Source: Canna indica
Lineage: Eukaryota; Streptophyta; Magnoliopsida; Zingiberales; Cannaceae
Direction of reading: 5' to 3'
Assembly: GCA_034359265.1 (NCBI GenBank)
Contig: CP136891.1
Coordinates: 88,430,001 to 88,494,000 of the forward strand
Length of the DNA: 64,000 bases
Position numbers and translations under genes: made by a program. Numbering within the stretch: position 1 is the stretch's first letter; the number at the start of each line of letters is the position of its first letter. The notes under the pieces were generated by a model. The model made no database searches and was not told where the DNA came from. It saw nothing but the letters and a program-made list of their open reading frames with translations. Shown piece by piece: positions 13,363 to 23,355 of the stretch.

Positions 13363-13529
13363 TGTAATACCCCACTTTAGTCCCACATCGGGAGTATATT
13401 GGATGTGGTGTTGGCTTATAAGGCTTGATGAGTGTGCTACCATCAACTTCAGCTTAAGCATTTTAATTAGGCCAATAGGTTGGCCTATGAAGTTGGTGGA
13501 TCAGTTATCCCATCAAGCGAGTTGTAACA
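13363..13529 (+). repeat. TRIM LTR 1
   Basis: 167 bp, starts TGTAATACCCC and ends TTGTAACA. It is preceded by the left target-site copy TAATT and followed after 2 nt by the primer binding site. Confidence 0.9.
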
Positions 13530-13719
13530 AATGGTATCAGAGCAAGACCTAGTCCTAGGCATGGTGAGGGAGCCTATGTGAGAAAGGGCTACCCGGGTGA
13601 TGGGGTGGAGCCGCTACTAGGCTAGGCCTCACATGCCACCGACTTGGGTGTGATTCTGGGCTATGTATTAGACTCGAGTTGAGTCTTGACGAGGACGTCA
13701 AGACATAAGTGGAGGAGAT

Positions 13720-13886
13720 TGTAATACCCCGGTTTAGTCCCACATCGGGAGTATGTTGGATGTGGTATTGACTTATAAGGCTTGATGGGTGTGCTACCAT
13801 CAACTTCAGCTTAAGCATTTTAATTGGGCCAATAGGTTGGCCTATGAAGTTAATGAGTTAGTTATCTCATCAAGTTGGTTGTAACA
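13720..13886 (+). repeat. TRIM LTR 2 (shared middle LTR)
   Basis: 167 bp, same ends as LTR 1, preceded by the purine tract and followed by a second primer binding site (variant TGATATCAGAGC). It serves as 3' LTR of the first unit and 5' LTR of the second. Confidence 0.9.
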
Positions 13887-14026
13887 ATGATATCAGAGCA
13901 GGACCTAGTCCTAGGTATGGTGAGGGAGCCTATGTGAGAAAGGGCTGCCTGGGTGATGGGGTGGAGCCGTTACTAGGCTAGGCCTCACATGCCGCCGACT
14001 TGGGTGTGATTTTGGGCTATGAAGAT

Positions 14027-14193
14027 TGTAATACCTCACTTTAGTCCCACATCGGGAGTATATTGGATGTGGTGTTGGCTTATAAGGCTTGATGGGAGTG
14101 CTACCATCAACTTCAGCTTAAGCATTTTAATTAGGCCAATAGGTTGGCCTATGAAGTTGGTGGATCAGTTATCCCATCAAGCAGGTTGTAACA
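14027..14193 (+). repeat. TRIM LTR 3
   Basis: 167 bp, closest by eye to LTR 1. It is followed directly by the right target-site copy TAATT at 14194-14198. Confidence 0.9.
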
Positions 14194-14518
14194 TAATTGA
14201 TACAAAATAAAAATTAAAGTATACAATTGATATAAATAAAAAAAGTTGGAATATATTTGGGAAAATATCTAAAGTTTAAGATATACAATGTAGTTAATCA
14301 TATTGATGATGTGACATTAATAATTTTTTTATTTTTGCTGATACACGTCATCAACGCCATGTTAGCACTCTAACGGCAAAGTTAATTGTTGATTGACGTT
14401 GGAATATAATTGATATAAATAGAAATTCGAGTATACAATTAGTACAAATAAAAAGTCGAGATAAAATTGGAAAAACCCCTTAAATTCGGAATACATCATG
14501 TAATTAACCATTAGTATT

Positions 14519-14950
14519 TGACAATTGATATGCATGCTGCAGATCATCCAGTAAATTATATAAAGAAAGAAAAGCATGGAAATATTATCATATATAGAAA
14601 CATATTAGACGTTAAACTTAACCTTTCCACAAAACCTTATCTCTTAATCTCAGTACGTGCTTGCATGTCAATAACCTGCAACACGTGTCGCATGAATATA
14701 TAGTAAAGTTTAATCTGCATGCAACTCAATATATAGTATTAGTCCATTAATTGCCGATCATATATGATTACAAGTTGATTTAAATTAACCTTATCACCGG
14801 CCTTCTATCTCCACACAATACTTCTTATAATTGCAACTTTCATATATGTAATGCTCTATATATATCTAACCATCAAGCTAATTAATCTACTTCAAAGCAC
14901 TCAACTAGATCTATTTCTGGTTCTTCATCCATCATCTTCATTAATTACAC
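14519..14950. other. 5' flank of P450 relic
   Basis: No gene up to 14950. From about 14860 (CCATCAAGCTAATTAATCTA, then CAAAGCACTCAACTAGAT) the sequence is nearly identical to 41945-42031, upstream of the second P450 relic. The duplication therefore included the upstream region. Confidence 0.65.
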
Positions 14951-15721
14951 AAGGAGTTGTTCACATGCATTGCTGCTCTCTTCGCTCTTCTCCTTCTCCT
15001 CCTCAAATTAGTCTAGTCGTCGTCTTCCTCTTCTCCAGTAGTATATAGCAACAGGGAGAAGAAGGAGAAGACGACGAAGCTGCTGCTCCCGGCCACCAAG
15101 CCCTCCCTCGATCCCCATCATCGGCCACCTCGATCCACTTGTTTGAGAAGCCCTTGCACCGCGCCCTCGCCCGCATCACCGGCCGGTAGTCATGCTCCGC
15201 TTCGGCTCCCGCCCCGTCCTCGTCATCTCCTCCGCCGCCGCCGCCGATGAGTGCTTTACCACCAACCACACGCCATCTCCGCCGACCGCCCGCTCCTCCG
15301 CTCCACCCGCTACATCAGTTATAACTACACCACCCCAGGTACCGCCCGCTACGGCCCCCTGTGGCGCAACCTCCGCCGCATCGCCACCCTCGAGATCCTC
15401 TCCGGCCATCGGCTCCTCCGAAGTTTATGGAGATGGCGGAGGAGACGCTGGCGCTGGCCGGAGCTTCCAACATCCGAGACTTTGTGCCGGTGCTGCGGTG
15501 GGTTTGATTTCGGGCAAGATGTGCGGAAGAGGCTGGTGAGATTGGACAAGAGGAGGGAGGAACTGATGCAGGGGCTCATCGACGAGCATAGGAATGAGAT
15601 GGAACAAGCGGAGGAGACGACGAAGAAGAGGGCAACAACCATGATAGGTCATCTTCTCTCCCTGCAGAAGGATGACCCAGAAAGAAACTCTGATCAGATC
15701 ATCATCAAGTCGTTTATTTAA
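14951..15721 (+). pseudogene. CYP81-like cytochrome P450 pseudogene, copy 1 (exon 1 part)
   Basis: The encoded pieces in order are a hydrophobic N-terminal anchor, the proline hinge region with IPIIGHL, MLRFGSRPVLVISS, ECFTTN, the B-C region YGPLWRNLRRIATLEIL, and KRLVRLDKRREELMQGLIDEHR, ending at SDQIII. These match exon 1 of plant CYP81-type P450s. The heme-binding exon 2 is absent. The expected start ATG is AAG at 14951, a frameshift follows IPIIGHLDPL, and further shifts fall after ECFTTN and after LEIL, with a deletion near HRLL. The exons are much GC-richer than the surroundings. The family assignment is solid; the subfamily is a guess. Nonfunctional as it stands. Confidence 0.85.
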
Positions 15722-16700
15722 TTATCTTCTTATTAATTATATATATGATGTTAATATTGCATGCATGGTTACACTTCCGTATATATCATTATACCGAAGA
15801 CCAGAACTATGGCATACTCTCAGAATGAATATATATCTAACTAAGGTATATGCATATATAAATCATAAAAGAGTTATGGCTTTTTAGGAAGCTCCATATT
15901 TACATATTTTTGTGGTTCAGTATTAAATATTTAATTTTGCCAATGAACACAACTACTTGCTGAAGGAAAAGTTTAACTTTTAACTTTATTTTTTGACGGA
16001 GAAAAGACGGAGGTAAATCCTCTGTCAATTTTGTTCAAAGAAAAAAACTCTCTCTCTCTCTCTGATAGGTGATATGGCCATGAGACAGACGAGGAACTAA
16101 AAAGCAATTTGTTTTGTCGACTAATCAAAACAAAGCATGAATAAGGGAAGGAAAGGAAAAAAGTTAGCTTTCCATTTTCTCTGAGTTTTCAAAAGTTTTC
16201 CTATATAATAGACCTGCCACACCAAAAAGAAGAAAAGGTAGACAAGAACATTAAAGAGGGTCCGATACTTGGTGATTATGGATTCATATTTTCACATATA
16301 TCCATATTGTTGAACACAAGTAAAACAATGAATTGTCAATTAATTAATTTCTCCATTTGTTTTTTATTTGTTTTGACGGTTTATTTATTATGCCAATAAT
16401 TATATTATTGGTAATATAAAACGTTTGCAAAAGGAATTAAATTGTGTACTAATTTGTAAGATGTTTCTACATTCTGTTTCTATTTAGGTATAAAACATAT
16501 AATAGCAATCATTTTAATTAATTTGTCGAATATCATATATATAATAGCAAGCATGTAATATTACAAACCCAAATATTCCATATGTAATTGTATTTAATTA
16601 ATTACAAACCCACGTGAAGCTGATAATAGGTTGGAGAATGCTTCTGAAAATGTACTCTGTTTCAATTGATTCCATTTTCCTTGTTCCTCCTTCAAATTTC
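15722..16700. other. Intergenic DNA upstream of the TauE/SafE gene
   Basis: No gene. It contains a (CT)n tract at 16050-16062. The block at 16165-16215 (TTTCCATTTTCTC...CTATATAATAGAC) resembles 16670-16717, so the TATA region of the downstream gene is present twice in degenerate form. Confidence 0.5.
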
Positions 16701-16702
16701 CC

Positions 16703-16817
16703 TCTATATAATAGACTAAGCTAACGAAGGCTGTTCATCTTCAACAAAGTTCCTTTTTCATTCTTGCCTGTGATCGTGTGATACATTTCTCAATCGAGCT
16801 AAAGCAATAGCAGCAGC
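16703..16817 (+). promoter_or_regulatory. Core promoter and 5' leader of TauE/SafE gene
   Basis: A TATA-like CTCTATATAATAGAC lies at 16703-16717, about 105 bp before the start codon, which suits a transcription start near 16740. The leader is pyrimidine- and A-rich and ends AATAGCAGCAGC before ATG at 16818. No upstream ATG is seen between 16740 and 16817. Confidence 0.5.
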
Positions 16818-19571
16818 ATGGACAGCGGTGGCAGCAGAAGCTTCTACGCCTACCTCCTCCTCGCGGCTTCCTCCGTCGCCATAGCCGTCGCCTTTTCCCT
16901 TTCCGGCCGGATTTCCGAGCCCTCCTCCCCCAATGCAGTCCAGGATCGGCAGATCGCCGTCTGCTTGGAAAGTGTTCGTGTCTGGCCTGTGAGTTTTTAA
17001 ACTTCTTTGCTTTCGGTCGTTTGCATTCATTTAAGTTTGCAAGGTGTTCGATCTGATGTATTTTATTTGAATTAACGTGTACAGAAACTAGAGGCGAACT
17101 GGAGGAGCGCCTTGGCTACCGTCATTGGCTTCCTTGGCTCTGCTTTCGGCACAGCCGGCGGGGTCGGCGGTGGCGGCATGTTCGTCCCCATGCTCAACCT
17201 TATCGTCGGCTTCGACACCAAGGCCGCCGCCGCACTCTCAAAATGTATGAACAATATCACTAACTCCTCTACTCAGTTTAAGAAGTTTCCATCTTCATCA
17301 TCACGAGATATTGAACTCGGTTTACCTTGTTCGTTTTCATCAGGTATGATCATGGGGGCGTCGGCTTCATCGGTGTGGTACAACCTCCTGGTGTCGCATC
17401 CTTCCAGGGAAGTTCCCATCATAGACTACAACCTGGCGCTGTTGTTCCAGCCGATGCTCTTGCTGGGGATCACCATTGGCGTCGAGCTCAGTGTGATCTT
17501 TCCCTACTGGCTCATCACCGTTCTCACCATAATTCTCTTTATAGGTCGGTACCAATATATATTTTCGATTCATTCATAAAATCTTCCGTCAGAGTTACGA
17601 TTTGTGTTTTTCCATGGTCGTGATGATAAAGCTCAACACGTGTATGGTTTAGGTACTTCTTCAAGGTCAATGTTCAAGGGAATCCAGATGTGGAAGCAGG
17701 AAACTCTCCTCAAGGTTAAATATATTCACTCACCTTCTTTTCTGCTCTTAAGTATTTTTGTAAGTGTTATTTGACATGCAAATCTATGAATATGCAGATG
17801 GAGATGGAGACGGAAGAGGAGGGTAAGAAATCCAAACAGATAACGCGTATGCAACAACAACAAAAATTGACTGATTTTTATAGGAATAATAATAATATGT
17901 TCTCAATAAACTAAATTAATAATGTAGGAAAAATTGTGTGAAATGACTTGCTCTTTCTAATTTTTCCAGTGGATAATGTTGACTCCAATTGCGAGCCTCT
18001 CCTCCCTCAGCCAGAGAGATCCACTGTTGTAAGTGTTAATCAACACACAAAGCTAGCTTGCATTTCAACCATGTTTTTATATTTTGTTACTGACATCTCT
18101 TCAATTCCATGGCTGATGATGAATAAAGGAAATACTAATGTTCAACATAAGGTGGAAGAGGATCATGGTCTTGATGGTGGTCTGGTTCAGCTTTTTACTC
18201 CTACAGATCCTCAAGGTGCTAGCTCACCTTTAATTCTGATTTCTGGGAGATTCCTTCACCTGCTTTTGCCATTGTTGGATGATTTTCTCACAATTGTCTT
18301 CCTGCTGCAGACCAATTCAAAAACTTGCAGCCTCCTCTACTGGACCGTCAACATCTTGCAGGTGAGCAAGCTTATCACGAGTCATTGAAATGTACAAGCA
18401 GGGAGCGGTTCAGATTAATCCCGCGCCAAAAAACAAGAAAACAAGAAAACAAATAACAATAGATAGAGTTAGCAAACAAATGACAATAACTCGTCATTTC
18501 ATGTGACGAGTTGTTTATCATCATTATGAAATGCTAATCGATGGTGTTCGGTCTTATTCATCACCGTCAGTTTCCGGTGGCGTTGAGCGTGTTTGGGTGG
18601 GAGGCGAGCAAGTTATGGAGGGAGAGCCGGGAGCGGCGGATGCAAGGCAACTGGGAGTGCGTTTGCGAGGCCTCCATCGAATGGACGGTCACGCAGTTAG
18701 TGTTGTGCGCACTGTGCGGCGTCGTTGGCGGCACCGTCGGCGGGCTGCTTGGCTCCGGCGGTGGGTTCGTCCTCGGCCCGCTTCTCCTCGAGATTGGAGT
18801 CCTCCCTCAGGTGTGCATCCCCAAACTAATTGACCTTTTAAAGGAAACATAGAGACACAGTAAAAGATCGTGCAGCTCATTGTTCTCCATGATTGTTGTA
18901 TGAAGGAAAAGTTTTCGATCATGACTAAAAGATCATGCTAAATTATCTTGTTGTTGTTGCAGGTTGCTAGTGCCACAGCCACATTTGTGATGATGTTCTC
19001 CTCATCCTTATCAGTGGTGGAATTCTACTTCCTGAAAAGATTCCCCATCCCTTATGGTATGACATAAGCTTTAAACCTACAAAAATATACTATATATTAT
19101 CTCAGCAGATACTAATAGCACCTCATCCTGTTGCAGCTCTCTACCTCAGTTCTGTGTCTGTGTTTGCTGGATTCGGGGGCCAGTTTTTTGTCAGGAAACT
19201 AGTAAAGTTTCTTGGAAGAGAATCAATAATTGTCTTCATCCTCTCCTCGGTCATCTTTGCCAGTGCTCTAACGATGGGTAAGAAGAAAAGAATTAATATC
19301 AAATCTTCTAATTAATTCACTAATTTTTCCTGCTTCAGGTGTTGTTGGCGTAGGGACTTCAATTTCTATGATCAAGAACCATGATCGAGTACATGGGATT
19401 TCTAAGCATATGCGAGAACTAGAAATGAGAGTAGAACCTCTGGGAGAACGATATGGGATTTTGAATATCAATGTTGTTGAAGGACCAAACTGTAAATACC
19501 ATTTTATCTCTGGACTAGAATGTAAAAAGATAAGTATTATATATTATGGTAAGGGAAGACTACCAATCTAA
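16818..19571 (+). CDS. TauE/SafE family membrane transporter, 12 exons, one frameshift, LTR-altered 3' end
   Basis: Sulfite exporter TauE/SafE-like protein, a multi-pass membrane family of poorly defined anion transport role in plants. Exons by splice sites and homology: 16818-16988, 17085-17244, 17344-17544, 17653-17714, 17798-17822, 17970-18028, 18129-18215, 18311-18361, 18571-18810, 18963-19057, 19137-19277, 19339-19571; all introns are GT-AG. Hallmarks seen: [61 protein letters not shown]...LLLQILK, then the second repeat with [20 protein letters not shown] and [17 protein letters not shown]. In exon 10 one extra G at 19019-19021 shifts the frame between SLSVV and [12 protein letters not shown]. 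The last 33 residues come from a copia LTR inserted at 19475. About 507 codons if the shift is ignored. It may be a young pseudogene, or the extra G may be a sequence error. Confidence 0.88.
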
Positions 19572-19596
19572 TTAATTTTTCTCCCCTAATTTCACG
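19475..19596 (+). repeat. Copia 5' LTR (inside TauE/SafE last exon)
   Basis: Starts TGTTGAAGGACC and ends ATTTCACG directly before the primer binding site. It supplies the last codons and stop (TAA, 19569-19571) of the disrupted host gene. Confidence 0.88.
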
Positions 19597-20213
19597 TGGT
19601 ATCAGAGCTAGGCGTGAATATCTAATTTTTTTCACAAGATCGGCTCCCTACGTGAACAGTGACAACAGTGACCTCTGTTCACTGTTCTTCTTGTTCCACT
19701 TCATCCTCCAATCTTCTTCTAATCTTCTTCTTCTTCTTCTTCTTCAATCTTCTGCTGCAATTTCTCCTTGAAATCACTACTGGCCTGCTGCGATTTCTTC
19801 CTGAAATCGCTTGATTTCTTCTTGTAATCGCCTGCTGCAATTTCCTCTCAATTCCAATCCGCCTCTTCCTCACGCGAGCGCCTGGATTTCTACAGCGGCC
19901 CCTTCACGAGAGTGCAACCGGCAACACCTTCTATCACGCCATGATTTCTTGCAGGAATTCTTTTCGAATATGCTCCTCGCTGATCGCTGGAAACCTACTA
20001 CTGGTTGCCTTGTTCGCTGAATCAAACCTGTTATACGTCGGCTCCAACGACTGGCTCCAGATTTCTTGGTATTAGATTTCTACTTGGTGATATCATTTCT
20101 TGGTGGTATATATTTGTGATTTCTGTTCATTGTCTTGGTGATTTCTGTTCATCATCTATAGTTATAAAAAAAAAAGAAAAAATAAAAAAAAAGAGAAAAG
20201 GTTTTGTTTCTAT

Positions 20214-20331
20214 TATGATGTCATCTTCATCAGACATATTCTCGACCACTCCGCCAACCACTACATCTTTGACAGGCCCCATGATCACCATGTCGGAAAA
20301 ATTGAATGGTAAAAACTATGCCTCGTGGTCT
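20214..20331 (+). pseudogene. Copia gag, first piece
   Basis: N-terminal gag, rich in Ser/Thr and ending ...EKLNGKNYASWS, the typical start of copia-type gag (UBN2/Retrotran_gag-like, binds RNA and assembles particles). The frame is interrupted by the CACTA-like element at 20332; the matching continuation starts at 21973 in the same frame once the element and its TCT duplication are discounted. Confidence 0.8.
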
Positions 20332-20974
20332 CACAACAACAAACTCATTATATATCGACTTTAAATTTTAGACGCTTATCATAAGCGTTAAAATATAAAG
20401 TAATTAAAATATTTTAATACCATAAATTTCGACGCCTCTCAAAGATGTCAAATTTTTTTCGACGCTTGAGAATAGACGTCGAAATTTTTCGACGTCTAAA
20501 ATGTTCAAATTTTTGGCCGAAATATTTCGACGCCTACAGACGTCAAAATTTTTTGACGTCGGAGAACAGACGCCGAAAAATTTCGACGTCTAGGCGTCGA
20601 AAATTTTTGACATCTTCTTAGACATCGAAAGTTTAAGAAAAATTTCGACGTCTTCTTAGGCGTCGAAAAATTGGACGGCCGAAGTGGGTAAGTGAGCGAG
20701 CTCGCCCAGGCAGGAGGCGGGAGATTTCCCGCCTCCTCCTGCTCCTTTATTTTAGAATAAATTATTATATTTATATATTTAATTGTATTTTTTCTTTGCT
20801 TCTTCACTTCTTCACTTCATCTTCTTCCGCCTCACCTCCGCGGCCGGCGACACTTCTGGGGTCGGTGGAGACGCGCGCGGGAGCTGCTCGCGTGGGCTGT
20901 CCCTTTCTGCCCCAGCGTCGACCTCCACACCCCCCGCCACTCCCTCTCCGCCATCCCCTTCTGCCCTGCATGCT

Positions 20975-21260
20975 TCGCTGTGATGGTCGTGGCCTCGTTG
21001 GTCATGACTGCGATAGCGACGCCGGCGGTTGCTTACCTGCACCGTCCATCGCGGCGTTTCGTCGGGTACAAGCGGCGCAACCTTCAATGCTCGAAGCCCA
21101 ACACGGAGCTCCGCGTGCTGACCTGCGTCCACAACACCCGCAACCTCTCCAACCCGAACAAGAGCGCTCCGATCTTCGTCTACGCTCTCCACCTCGTCGA
21201 GCTCACCCAGAGCGCCAACGCCATACTCATCGTCCACAACTCGAACAACTTCAACCCTCC
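20975..21260 (+). pseudogene. Captured CHX cation/H+ antiporter fragment
   Basis: The stretch encodes RRFVGYKRRNLQ, KPNTELRVLTCVHNTRN, then APIFVYALHLVELT and AILIVHN. This matches the cytosolic tail of plant CHX-type monovalent cation/proton antiporters just after the last membrane segment (VMTAIATPAVAYL is the end of that segment). Compared with the family, an internal piece of about a dozen residues between HNTRN and SNPNK is missing without loss of frame. The open frame runs on to 21456, but that tail is not CHX-like. It has no promoter or membrane domain of its own and is most likely transduplicated into the CACTA-like element. Confidence 0.78.
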
Positions 21261-21306
21261 GCCGGACCACCACAGCCAGAGCAAGTGGGAGTCGTGGAAG
21301 GTGGCG

Positions 21307-21600
21307 GTCTTATGCCGGTGGAGGACAGAGTTGAGCTGGTTGAGGGTGATCTCGAGCAGCTTGAGGCAGTCCTCGACGCCGGAGGGCGACCGCGTGCCGG
21401 AAGGGGACTTCTGGGTGCCTGACGTCGGCAGCGAGACATTGAGGGCCTCCTTGTGAGGAAGACGTTCGAGGGCGCCGCGCCGCCTCCCGTCGCCGCGGAG
21501 TGCTCAGTGATGAACAGGATGTAGCAGGTGCGGCGTGGCGTCAGCACGTACGCCACCAAGGCCGCGCTAGGCAACGGCGCGAGCGGGGAGTGCTTGGAGA
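21307..21600 (-). pseudogene. Second captured fragment, possibly pectinesterase inhibitor-like
   Basis: On the minus strand, 21307-21381 encodes VEDCLKLLEITLNQLNSVLH. It resembles the conserved helix of plant invertase/pectin methylesterase inhibitor domains (CLELL..T.DQLN). The upstream minus-strand part up to about 21600 is GC-rich and coding-like but I do not recognise it. Opposite orientation to the CHX piece suggests an independent capture. The assignment rests on one short motif. Confidence 0.35.
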
Positions 21601-21972
21601 TGCTCACGCCATCAAGGCCGTGCTGGTGATGAGGCAGAGGCGGCTCAATTTTTTTTTTTTTTTTTTTTTTTTGCATATCGACGCCTGTTAAGGCGTCGAT
21701 ATGCAAACTTTTATTTCTTAAAAAAATATTTTGACGTCTGTCATTGTACGTCGCTATATTGATATTGACGCCTGCTGACGCCTATCAATAGGCGTCGATA
21801 TGTCGAGCATTTTGACGTCTAAGCAGGCGTCGAAATGTTCGATTCGGCTGTCATTATTTTGCACTCGCTTTCGACGTTTTTTTTGACGTCAATATATCAT
21901 TTTTGACTATCGTTGGCGTCGAAATACTTTCTTACTTTGACGTCAAAATATAAGCGGTTTGTTGTAGTGTCT

Positions 21973-22242
21973 GCTGCAGTTGAGGTATGGTGTATGGGGC
22001 AAGGACAATCTGATCATCTTATCCAAACACTTTCAGATATTAATGAGGAGAATCAAGCTACTTGGGCAAAATTGGATGCTCAGCTTTTGGCACTTCTTTG
22101 GCAATCTATTGATCCCTCATTTATGGGTATTTTTCGAAGCATTTGTACTTGTTGTGCTACAAGGGAGCATGCTCGCAGTCTATACATGGGTGACCTCTCT
22201 CGCTCTTATGATGTGATTGACAAACTCTATCAGATGCGACAA
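21973..22242 (+). pseudogene. Copia gag, second piece
   Basis: Continues gag after the first insertion: VEVWCMGQGQSDHLIQTL, WAKLDAQLLALLWQSIDP, SLYMGDLSRSYDVIDKLYQM. This is the central copia gag domain. It stops at 22242, where the CACTACTAG terminus of the next element begins. Confidence 0.82.
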
Positions 22243-23244
22243 CACTACTAGAATTATGGTCATCAACGACGGTTGTTACCGTGGCTGAACTGTCAGTGAT
22301 ATATATCACGGACAACGTTAATCGTGGCAAACAACCCTCGCTGATGTGTGCGTCTCAGATGTGTTGTGACGGCCGAGCTCGGCCGTCACACATAATCATC
22401 ATCGACAGCCCCGTGCGCTATCGCTGATTTAAAAACATTAGTGACGGCTAGGAGCGCTGTCACTAATAACAACCCATCAACCATGGTTGTGTCTCGTCGG
22501 TGATGTTATTAGCAACCGTGATATTTGGTGTTGCCCAGGCTATCAGCCATTTACGATAAGCTTTCAGCCACGCCTTAGTGGTGGTTAATCATGGGTAAGC
22601 CGTGGTTAAAGGTGTATCCTATAATTGAAAAAATTGAAAATTTTGTAAATTCCTGTATACAACGATATATCGACTACAAATAATTTTCAATCACATATTA
22701 CAATCAGAAAACATCATACACATGCATTAGAAACCAAACATACAAGTTTTACATAAATATCATCAATATCAGCCTCAAACCGGAGGCAAACAATCATCAA
22801 AATATCAACTCGTGCATCCAAGTTTCGAAATATAAACAAAATACAAATATCAAAAGCTCACGGCTGCGGTAGAGGTGATGGAGTTGACAACGACTGGGTC
22901 GGGAGCGTCGATTGGGTCGAGAAGGACGACGACTGCGACATCATAGGTAGAAGCCCAGCATGAGACGCAATCTGAGAGAGGAGTGTCTACATGTTCTGGA
23001 TCGTCTGCCTCAACTTGTCATTCGCCCGTCTTTGCTCATGCATCTGCTCCTCCATCGTCAGCCTCTGCCCCTCCATCACCTACCTTTGCTCCTCCATCGC
23101 CTGCCTCTGCTCCTCCATCGTATGTCTCTGTTGGGTGAGCTTCAACTCCATGGCTGCTATCCGGCTCTAGTCTTGCGCTCGGGAAGACGAGGGCCGCTCA
23201 CCCGCAGTTGGAGGGGTTGGTGCCCCAAGTGGCCCGAGCACGGC

Positions 23245-23355
23245 GCGTGCATGGCCACTATCTGCAAAGCCATAAGCACGACGCGTGTATGGCCACTATC
23301 TGCAAAGCCATAAGCACGACGCGTGCATGACCACTGTCTGCAAAGCCATAAACAT
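23245..23355. repeat. 38-bp tandem repeat, 3 copies
   Basis: Three consecutive units of the type ACGACGCGTGxATGGCCACT + ATCTGCAAAGCCATAAGC. The same phrase occurs once in the inner CACTA (encoding VYGFADSGHARAV), so it was amplified here. 38 is not a multiple of three, so the expansion breaks the frame. Confidence 0.85.

Larger units (their letters stand above)
13363..14193 (+). mobile_element. Tandem TRIM retrotransposon (3 LTRs, 2 internal domains)
   Basis: Three near-identical 167-bp LTRs (13363-13529, 13720-13886, 14027-14193), each TGTAATACC...TTGTAACA, alternate with two short noncoding internal domains. The first internal domain begins with a tRNA-Met primer binding site (TGGTATCAGAGC at 13532) and ends in a purine tract (AGTGGAGGAGAT). 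The second (13887-14026) has a one-base variant of the site (TGATATCAGAGC) and lacks about 50 bp before the third LTR, including most of the purine tract. The whole composite is flanked by a perfect 5-bp duplication TAATT (13358-13362 and 14194-14198). Small size and lack of coding capacity define a terminal-repeat retrotransposon in miniature; it must be mobilised in trans. Tandem forms of this kind are thought to come from LTR recombination or readthrough reverse transcription. Confidence 0.9.
13263..14518. repeat. Tandem repeat pair of about 210 bp, first unit split by the TRIM
   Basis: Unit A is 13263-13362 plus 14194-14310 and unit B is 14311-14518. Both share the order ATTTTTGxTGATA, CAACGCCA, CACTCTAA, ATATAATTGATA, then AAATAAAAAxxTxGxGATA. 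The TRIM occupies the middle of unit A exactly at ATATAATT/GATA, so unit B shows what the empty site looked like. Confidence 0.65.
20332..21969. mobile_element. Pack-type CACTA-like element carrying gene fragments
   Basis: Termini are CACAACAACAAAC (left) and, inverted, CACTACAACAAAC (right), one mismatch in 13; target duplication is TCT (20329-20331 and 21970-21972). Both ends carry many subterminal GACGTC/CGACGCC motifs (20400-20680 and 21670-21950), typical of CACTA-type subterminal repeats. The core (about 20815-21640) is very GC-rich and holds a CHX antiporter fragment and other coding-like pieces; no transposase is present. It would be mobilised in trans by an autonomous CACTA. It splits copia gag cleanly, so it landed after the copia did. 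Confidence 0.82.

Noticed and set aside
13532..13543. tRNA gene hint from TGGTATCAGAGC strings (also 19597 and, inverted, 52701)
   Set aside because: These are primer binding sites next to LTRs; no cloverleaf or A/B boxes of a full tRNA surround them.
13555..13818. Open frame on the minus strand across the TRIM internal domain
   Set aside because: It spans the primer site, internal domain and LTR of a noncoding TRIM and resembles no protein family.
13363..14193. Cassandra-type TRIM
   Set aside because: Cassandra LTRs carry a 5S rRNA-like segment with a recognisable promoter; I do not see 5S rRNA similarity in these LTRs.
13363..14193. CRISPR-like array of three repeats
   Set aside because: Repeat length 167 bp, TG...CA ends, primer sites and target duplication identify LTRs in a eukaryotic genome.
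17948..18388. A single long coding exon spanning 17948-18388 in one frame
   Set aside because: The frame runs through introns; the family motifs NIRWK and LLLQILK are read in a different frame at 18129-18215, between consensus splice sites.
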